Shown: positions 58,217 through 64,000 of the stretch, piece after piece | Position numbering within the stretch: the first letter of the stretch is position 1 | Layout: the number at the start of each line of letters is the position of its first letter | From: Carettochelys insculpta | Lineage: Eukaryota; Chordata; Testudines; Carettochelyidae | Length of the DNA: 64,000 bases | Assembly (NCBI RefSeq): GCF_033958435.1 | Contig: NC_134161.1 | Location: 10,292,001 to 10,356,000 of the forward strand | Direction: 5' to 3' | Notes under the pieces: generated by a model | Databases searched by the model: none | The model's input: the letters and a program-made list of their open reading frames with translations, nothing else | What the model was told of the DNA's origin: nothing | Program-made: the position numbers and the translations under genes

Positions 58217-59340
58217 AGACATATTTTTCAGTGTTACACTGGCAGTGACTCCTGCTGAGACTGGACAGGCCTAAAGCAACTGCAAACTCTCCCAGGGTAA
58301 AAGTTACTATTGTACTATCTGTATCCTTTTTTGGCTGGTGACCAGGAGCTATGTGGTAATACTCCTACATCAACTGAAAATTATGTATTATCCACACTGT
58401 ATATATAGTATATCATTTCAAGGTCTGGATTACACACGTTATCATTACCACAAGATAAGGTACCATGCATTGATGTCTGTAGCTGTAAAGGGTATTTCTG
58501 TATATCAAATCCTTTCATGCTATGAGGTTTCCAAATGGACTCTAATTAAACTGCTTTTTTTAATCACCACAGGCAGCTCAAGACTGTGCTGCAGTTATGG
58601 GGAAAGATCTGTATTTATAATGTGAAAGGGATTTGCACAGAACTAGCAATCATCTTTCTTGGAAGCATGACATCTACATTGCTTTATAATGTTGTATAAC
58701 CTCCTGGTGAGTAAAACAAGTGTGTGACAACTGTCAGGACTGCAAAGCTAAATCTATAGATCTGACCCTCTTGTACAGCATGTAATACTGAATCTGGAGC
58801 CCCTCTGGAGTTCAAAAGCCGTGGGTTGGGTCTTAAATATCACAAGATTAGCTTAAAAGTCATGAGATTTGTGTAAAGAAAATACATTTTGGGCTTGTTT
58901 TATTTGTCTTCTGGCTTCTGAACCTTCAGTGTGCACTTGGGTCATGGACAGAAGCTTTTCCGTACAACCATGAGGGATAGAAATTGAATGCTGAGTTTGC
59001 TCCAAACACTATCTAAGTAGACAAGTCAGAACATCTAACATCACTGCAGTGCTGCCTTCTGAGCAACAGCTTGGCCCCTGCAGTCAGTGAGAGTTTTGCA
59101 ATTGACTTCTGTGGAGGTAAAATGCCACTTTTAATGTGCTGTCTGAGTGACTCTGATCCTTTGCAGCTAACCACAATTGGGTCAGGTACATATTTACGAA
59201 AAAACAGGCGACCTCTGATTCCTGGATTCCTCTTTGCAATCAAGCCATTGGCAAACATTGTAGAATTACTTATGACACACAATTTAATGGAGTTTTGGAA
59301 TAAAAACCCTTAAGATGTCCAGAAACTCATATTGGTGGGA
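58217..59340. other. Unique non-coding sequence
   Basis: No gene recognised. Confidence 0.4.
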
Positions 59341-59430
59341 CGACTCATGGTATTTGGTCTTGCCATGAGCACAGGGGACTAGATTTGATGCCCTCTTGAG
59401 GTTCCTTCCAGTTCTATTATTCCCTGATCT
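59341..59430 (+). mobile_element. CR1 LINE 3' tail fragment
   Basis: GGTCTTGCCATGAGCACAGG, GGACTAGATTTGATGCCCTC and TTGAGGTTCCTTCCAGTTCT are the last 80 or so bases of a CR1 element in plus orientation. No coding part remains. Confidence 0.8.
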
Positions 59431-59825
59431 GTTGTTCAGTGATGGATTATATTTCCAAACATGGCATTAGTTATACCGCTGTGTGGCATCTAATTAACTA
59501 TCAAAAATGCACGGTAGATGGGATGGCAGATTTTGCAAAGGAAAGCATTAATAAAATCTATTCCTGTCTGCCCACATGTGGACCAGAGTTGAGTGACACT
59601 GACTACATGAAGAGTTCAATTCCTATTGATTTTCATAGCCATGAGTGAGAAGAAGCTCAGCTATCTATTAAAAGCCCATTAAACATCACCTTTTCTTCTC
59701 TGGAACGAGTGAGAAAATTTTGTTTTTGTAAATTTATCCATTAATATCATAGTCTGAAGCTGTGGCAAGTAGAAATCAACTGGAGAAAAGGGTTCTCAAC
59801 TTAGTTCTATTTTTGTTGTCTAATT
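59431..59825. other. Unique non-coding sequence
   Basis: Nothing recognised. The last 8 bases are the target duplication of the next element. Confidence 0.4.
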
Positions 59826-60134
59826 CAGTGTTTCTTAAACATTTTGAGACCATGGAACACCAAACAATAATATTTTTTATGTGGAATACCTATGAAAATT
59901 TTCTTCAAAAAATTGTCAAACAAAAAAAAGAACGGCAACATACACATCAAAAACAAAATGAAGTAATTTAATTAGGTATCATAGTAATGAAGAAGTAAAA
60001 TTTATCTAGTTTTAATAACAGAAAATATATACCATGAGTGTATGGTACCAAAAAAGTGCCAGACACTCATGGCACTCCTGTGAGTTGCTCATGGAACCTG
60101 AGTGTTCTGCAAAACATAGTTTAAGGAAACACTT
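59826..60134. mobile_element. hAT-type MITE, 309 bp
   Basis: The left CAGTGTTTCTTAAACATTTT and the right AAAACATAGTTTAAGGAAACACT are inverted terminal repeats of hAT style. The 8-bp flanks are GTCTAATT (59818-59825) and GTCTAGTG (60135-60142), matching at six of eight positions. ACCATGGAACACC near the left and CTGAGTGTTCTGC near the right are further inverted words. A+T-rich interior, no transposase. Confidence 0.75.
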
Positions 60135-60949
60135 GTCTAGTGGATCAAACGTTGTCAAGTACCATTGCGCTGAGTATACGAAGACCTATGCTGGAGAAAA
60201 TACTAATGCCCTTAGCCTGTTGCTCATCAAGGGTTACAGGTTCAGTTTAACAGCTAGGTTTAATCAACTTTATTAATCAAGAATTATGAGCCAAAGATTA
60301 ATACTGCATAATACATCAAAGCCATTATGTTACTAATGCATCTGGAAGCAGCCGGAAGGCTGGTCAGCTGTTCTCACATTCTGCACTTCACTATACTTTT
60401 AAATATACTAGGGTTGCTTCCTACCATTTTGTTGCATTACTTTAAACTTGTCATATGTGCCTATCTATCTTCCTTGAAACATTTTGGGGATTTATTTATT
60501 TATTTATTTTATTGCTTTGCTGGCACAGTCCCTGCAGTAAATAGGACAGAAACAGTAACCGTTTTATTATCTTAGTTCAGTCATAGCATTTCCAAAGTCA
60601 GCAACATTTTAGAGACATCCTACATCAGCTATAGTTTGCTACAGCGCATATGTTAGCAAAGTATCAACAAAATTATTTGTCTTATCCTACTTCTTTGGAA
60701 TGTATGTAGTACCGGCCACTGACTATATCATTCTTCACATCTCTGCTTGGTTAAACAGCTTTACCAAAGTGAAAAGTAATTTGAAAGCACTTAACTTGAA
60801 TAAAATGTATAGTTAATATACATAATATTATATAATATAATATTGCATATGACATTGGCTAACACTAAACCTTAGAGACCATATCTCACCTTGTTCCATA
60901 CAGATCTGCAACATAGAAGACTTGTGGTAACCATGCACAGCTGAACACC
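60135..60949. other. Non-coding; ATTT and AT microsatellites
   Basis: A (ATTT)n run at 60490-60510 and a palindromic ATAATATTATATAATATAAT tract at about 60823-60844. No gene was recognised. Confidence 0.45.
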
Positions 60950-61204
60950 TAAAGGCAGGCAGGTTGCAAGGTGGGCAAAGATGGCTGTGTTATGCTGCTT
61001 GCCACCCATCTCCCTCAGGACCTCCTCCTCCTGCCACAGCCCCAGAAGGACTTGAAGCTCTGGCTCCATCCAGGAAGGAGCCCTTTTCTTTTGTGGCTGG
61101 CTGAGCTCCTGGGAGCCCTGTGGGGGCTCTGAGAGAGGGTCCTAGGGCTCCTGTGGGGGCTGGCGGCTGGCCATGATGGTTTTTCGAGTTTGGGGCATGT
61201 CCAT
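60950..61204 (-). pseudogene. Harbinger-associated Myb/SANT-like protein remnant
   Basis: Autonomous Harbinger elements carry a second gene for a Myb/SANT (trihelix-like) protein that binds the transposon ends and brings the transposase into the nucleus. On the minus strand a frame starts at 61204 (MDMPQTRKTIMASRQ), meets one TAG at 61144-61142, and continues in the same frame through a Q/P-rich linker. It then enters APSWMEPELQVLLGLWQEEE and VLREMGGKQHNTAIFAHLAT. This W.E.E...LL.LW.EE.V......NTAIF..LA pattern is helix one and two of the Myb/SANT-like domain. The third helix region is lost in divergent sequence after about 60950. One stop and a truncated C-terminus make it a pseudogene. Confidence 0.6.
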
Positions 61205-61605
61205 GAGTGCATGTGACTTGTGGTTCGTGTCTTTGCTGCCAGCACACTCTCAGCTTCCAGCCACGGCGTTTCTGTGTCTGTGCAGCTTTAAAGGTGGCCA
61301 GACACAGGGAGCAGAGAGTTTTGTGAGTGCCATCCAGGGCGTCTCTGCACCTCAGCTGGCCAGTGCCATGGAGGACTCCTCTTTTGAAAGAGTGGCCCGT
61401 GGAGCATCTGCACATGTTTCCTGTTGAAAGAACATTTTGAAAAAGGTCACTCTTCCTCATACAGGACTGGAGGAACGCTTTCAAAAGAAGCACCGTGTTC
61501 TTGCAATTTCCTTTCGAAAGAGCAAGTTTTGTGTCCAGATGCTCCATTGTCTGTCTCAAAAGAGGGCCAGATTTTCCAAACATACTTGCTAGTGTAAACA
61601 TGGCT
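61205..61605 (-). mobile_element. Harbinger element 5' side and terminus
   Basis: Upstream of the Myb-like start (minus strand) lie the CTTTAAAGCTGC word near 61290, repeated TTTTGAAAG/CTTTCGAAAGG blocks (61380-61530), and a terminus whose complement is GCTAGTGTAAACATGGCT. This corresponds to AGCCATGTTTACACTAGC, a relative of the GGCTATGTCTACAC ends. No clear target duplication is readable. The minus frame of 203 codons at 60990-61601 crosses this region out of phase with the Myb-like frame and is not called. Confidence 0.55.
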
Positions 61606-63039
61606 ATACTGTATAAGCTTTATTTATTTGCTCTCATTATACTGTACTTATGGAAAGTGTAATTAAAATTTACTTATGGTTAAAATGCTGGTTATTTTAG
61701 ACTTCTGGATAATAGAATGAGATATTAAAGAATTTATTGGAGCATATTCATCTTCACACTACAACATGTAGCTTCCCTCGTAAGGTGTATTTAATAAACC
61801 ACACAGCAAAATCTGACTCTGAAATTCTGAGCTCTTTAGACACTTGTGACTTCACTTCTAGTTTCTGTCTGTGCCTTGAAGCCAGATGCCTCCAGTCTGG
61901 AAATAATTAGACTAAAAATATTGTCCCTGCTGATCATCCTTCAAAGCCATTGTAACTGGGATCAGTCAGACAGCTGCTCTCATGAACTAGATGGAGGAGG
62001 ACCAGCTCCCTGAAGAAACCAGAGAGGAGAAGAAATCAGAAGGGCTTCCCCTCTCCCTGTTCTGTCTCCTCCTGCCAGCCAGGAGACATGGATATTGTGG
62101 GAGAAGACAAAGGGCTTGAGAGTCTACTTGAAAAAGCACGGTGTATTGGGACCTGCTGAGGAAAAGTGTAGGGCTTGTAATATAATGATAAGCCCTGTTT
62201 AGAGACTCAATCCTACCAGCTCTCCATGGGCAGGAGTCATCCATGTGCAGGAGTGGAGAGACTGCTTGACTAGGGTTATTCTTTTTAACACCTTCCCTTC
62301 AGTCAGAGCTTCAATTTCCCAGCCAGCCAGCAATGGAAGAGCCTCCAAAAGTGTAGGGGGAATGTAAATGGGGCAGAGGGCATCCATTCAACATACTCTG
62401 CTGCTTATCACCTGCTGTCTGAGGCCAGACTGTCTGCTGGTGAGAGAGGAGTCCTCTCACCAGCCCTGAGGTGCCATATGAAAGACAACAGCAGCAAATG
62501 TGACAGCATGTAATTAAGTGGCAGCGGATGCTCATGTGAACCCAGCACAGAGCGGGTTGAACACAAGAAGCTGGCAGAAATCTTATCACCGTCTCCTGAA
62601 CAGATGGCACCAGATTTGTCCATTTCTAACCTTTTAAATAATGAATTTGTAACCTGGTTAAAATGACCCCAGCTGAAGCCTTTATATCCAATTTTTCAGA
62701 GGGCTCAGTTCAAAACACCTGCCATGGGATAAGGTGAGCACTTGGGCACCTACAGCTGGAAATGGAAGTGACACCATTTCACCCACATTAAACCTGGGAC
62801 TAAAAACGTTCCCTTCAAGATGGAGCAGTCTGGCTTGAGGCATAACTTGAAGGACATTCCAATGTTTGGTGTATTTAAGGACAGATAGGCTCCTTCCATC
62901 ATCCACATAGGTCTTGAGGATATTTAAAAATGTAACCTTCCAGAGTATAACCACAATCAGATGATCCTACAATATTCCAGGAGTCCTGGGATTAAATAAA
63001 GCAAAGTAGGTTTATGTTGATAATCAGGATAATCTATTA
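61606..63039. other. Unique non-coding sequence
   Basis: No gene or repeat recognised. The frames at 61987-62244 and 62311-62610 (minus) show no domain. Confidence 0.4.
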
Positions 63040-63697
63040 GGCTATGTCTACACAGAAGCATTATCTTGGAAAAATATTCTGGAAAAGATTTTCAGGAATA
63101 TCTTATTTTGAAATAGCACAGCCATACACAAAGGCCGTTTCTACACAGCATTCTCCTTTCAGAGCACAAATGCAAATGATGGAGCTCAAAAATGCAAATG
63201 AAGTGCTCATTTACAAATCTCATGCTTCATTTACAAAATCTCACATGATCATATTTTCAGAAAAGATTTTTCCAATGAAAAAAAAAACAGCCATGTAGAT
63301 GGGGGTCCTTTAGGGAAAAAAACCCATTTTGGAAAGTACCCTTATTCCTGAAAAAAAGTGCGGGGAAGACATGGCCAAAATGTGTATTGAAATAGTGCTC
63401 AGCTATTTCGAAATAGAGTGTCCAGGCACAATAGAGCCTCTTTTGGTTTAGAGCCCCTTGAAGCACTACAGCTTATTTTGAAATAGTGCTTATCCAATGT
63501 CTATACAGCCCCTATTACAAAGTATCTATTTCAAAATAGGGGATCTTCCTCGTACAATGAGTTTTACAGAATTCAAAATAAGCTGTCCACTATTTTGAAA
63601 TTGTTTCAGAAGAGTGGCTTTGCTGTGTAAATGCTTGCAAAATTATTTCAGAATAGTGGCTATTATTCCAAAATAACTTTGTTGTGTAGACACACTT
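63040..63697. mobile_element. Harbinger-type element, A+T-rich, possibly nested
   Basis: The left end GGCTATGTCTACACAGAAGC follows a TTA (63037-63039). The right side ends GTTGTGTAGACACAC with TTA at 63698-63700. Internal blocks include GCTATTTCGAAATAGAG, CTATTTCAAAATAGGGG and TATTTTGAAATTG palindromes. A second terminus-like block, GGCCGTTTCTACACAGCA, begins at 63133 and a third, TGTCTATACAGCCCC, at about 63499, so a further copy may be nested inside. No coding capacity. Confidence 0.6.
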
Positions 63698-63703
63698 TTA
63701 TTA

Positions 63704-64000
63704 GGCTACGTCTACACGTGAAGCCAACATCGAAATAGCTTATTTCGATGTAGCAACATCGAAATAGTCTATTTCGATGAATAACGTCTACACATCCTCC
63801 AGGGCTGGCAACGTCGATGTTCAACTTCGACGTTGCGTGGCACCACATCAAAATAGGCGCTGCAAGGGTACGTCTACACGCCAAAGTAGCACACATCGAA
63901 ATCAGGGTGCCAGGCACAGCTGCAGACAGGGTCACAGGGCGGACTCAACAGCAAGCCGCTCCCTTAAAGGGCCCCTCCCAGACACAGTTGCACTAAACAA
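63704..64000 (+). mobile_element. Harbinger-type element, cut by window end
   Basis: Begins GGCTACGTCTACACGTGAAG right after TTA (63701-63703). The sequence is the reverse complement of 17250-17544 (same order of AACATCGAAATAGCTTATTT-type palindromes, CCTCCAGGGCTGGCAACGTC, GCAGACAGGGTCACAGGGCG and CCCTTAAAGGGCCCCTCCCA), so it is a second copy of that element in opposite orientation. The minus-strand frame 63663-63935 is shared with 17313-17618. This reflects common descent of the transposon, not a gene. Confidence 0.85.

Noticed and set aside
60990..61601. 203-codon minus-strand frame, the longest in the window
   Set aside because: It lies in a Harbinger element and is out of phase with the Myb/SANT-like frame, which has the recognisable protein pattern. 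The long frame reflects GC-rich composition.

Overview
This window looks like non-coding vertebrate DNA, most probably from a turtle (Testudines) or another non-avian, non-mammalian amniote. Long stretches have no open frame. The A+T-rich unique sequence is interspersed with CR1 LINEs, MIR/CORE-SINE relics and many palindromic DNA transposons. The DNA transposons carry ends of the type GGCTATGTCTACAC, and several contain CpG-rich TTCGAAG or ATTTCGAAATA blocks, a repeat mixture I associate with turtle genomes. No prokaryotic operon, tRNA array, CRISPR or phage structure is present. I could not support any host protein-coding gene; two weak exon-like frames (33981-34562 and 35098-35394, minus strand) are reported at low confidence.

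Layout. 1-16 kb: unique sequence; a 0.55-kb fold-back element (1733-2280); MIR relics, one split by a small MITE (3355-3835); a perfect 64-bp inverted repeat (7361-7490); a 1.5-kb GGCTG...CAGCC element with an internal diverged duplication (7869-9391); two CR1-type fragments (9430-9640 and 10231-10620); a MIR split by another repeat; and a hAT-type MITE (15737-15965). 16.8-17.5 kb: a 0.7-kb Harbinger-type element. 17.7-28.8 kb: mostly unique, with microsatellites, one MIR and one CR1. 28.9-32.7 kb: a Harbinger MITE, an L3/CR1 tail, and a hAT element with a Harbinger MITE nested inside it. 36.5-38 kb: a small fold-back and a decayed RTE-like LINE. 38-50 kb: two tRNA-derived SINE-like heads, CORE-SINE relics and several palindromic MITEs. 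51.4-52.1 kb: a broken Harbinger transposase gene. 55-60 kb: CR1 tails, a three-layer nest (old fold-back + 436-bp Harbinger hairpin + CR1), and a hAT-type MITE. 61-61.6 kb: a Harbinger-associated Myb/SANT-like coding remnant. 63.0-64.0 kb: two adjacent Harbinger-type elements, the last cut by the window end.

The main theme is a Harbinger-like transposon system. The short elements share ends of the form GGCTRTGTCTACAC, and where readable they carry 3-bp target duplications (TTA, AGA, AAT). Broken relatives of the two proteins such transposons need, a HARBI1-like transposase and a Myb/SANT DNA-binding protein, lie at 51 and 61 kb. This is a record of transposon activity rather than a cellular gene system. 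Family names come from recognition by eye; no database search was possible.
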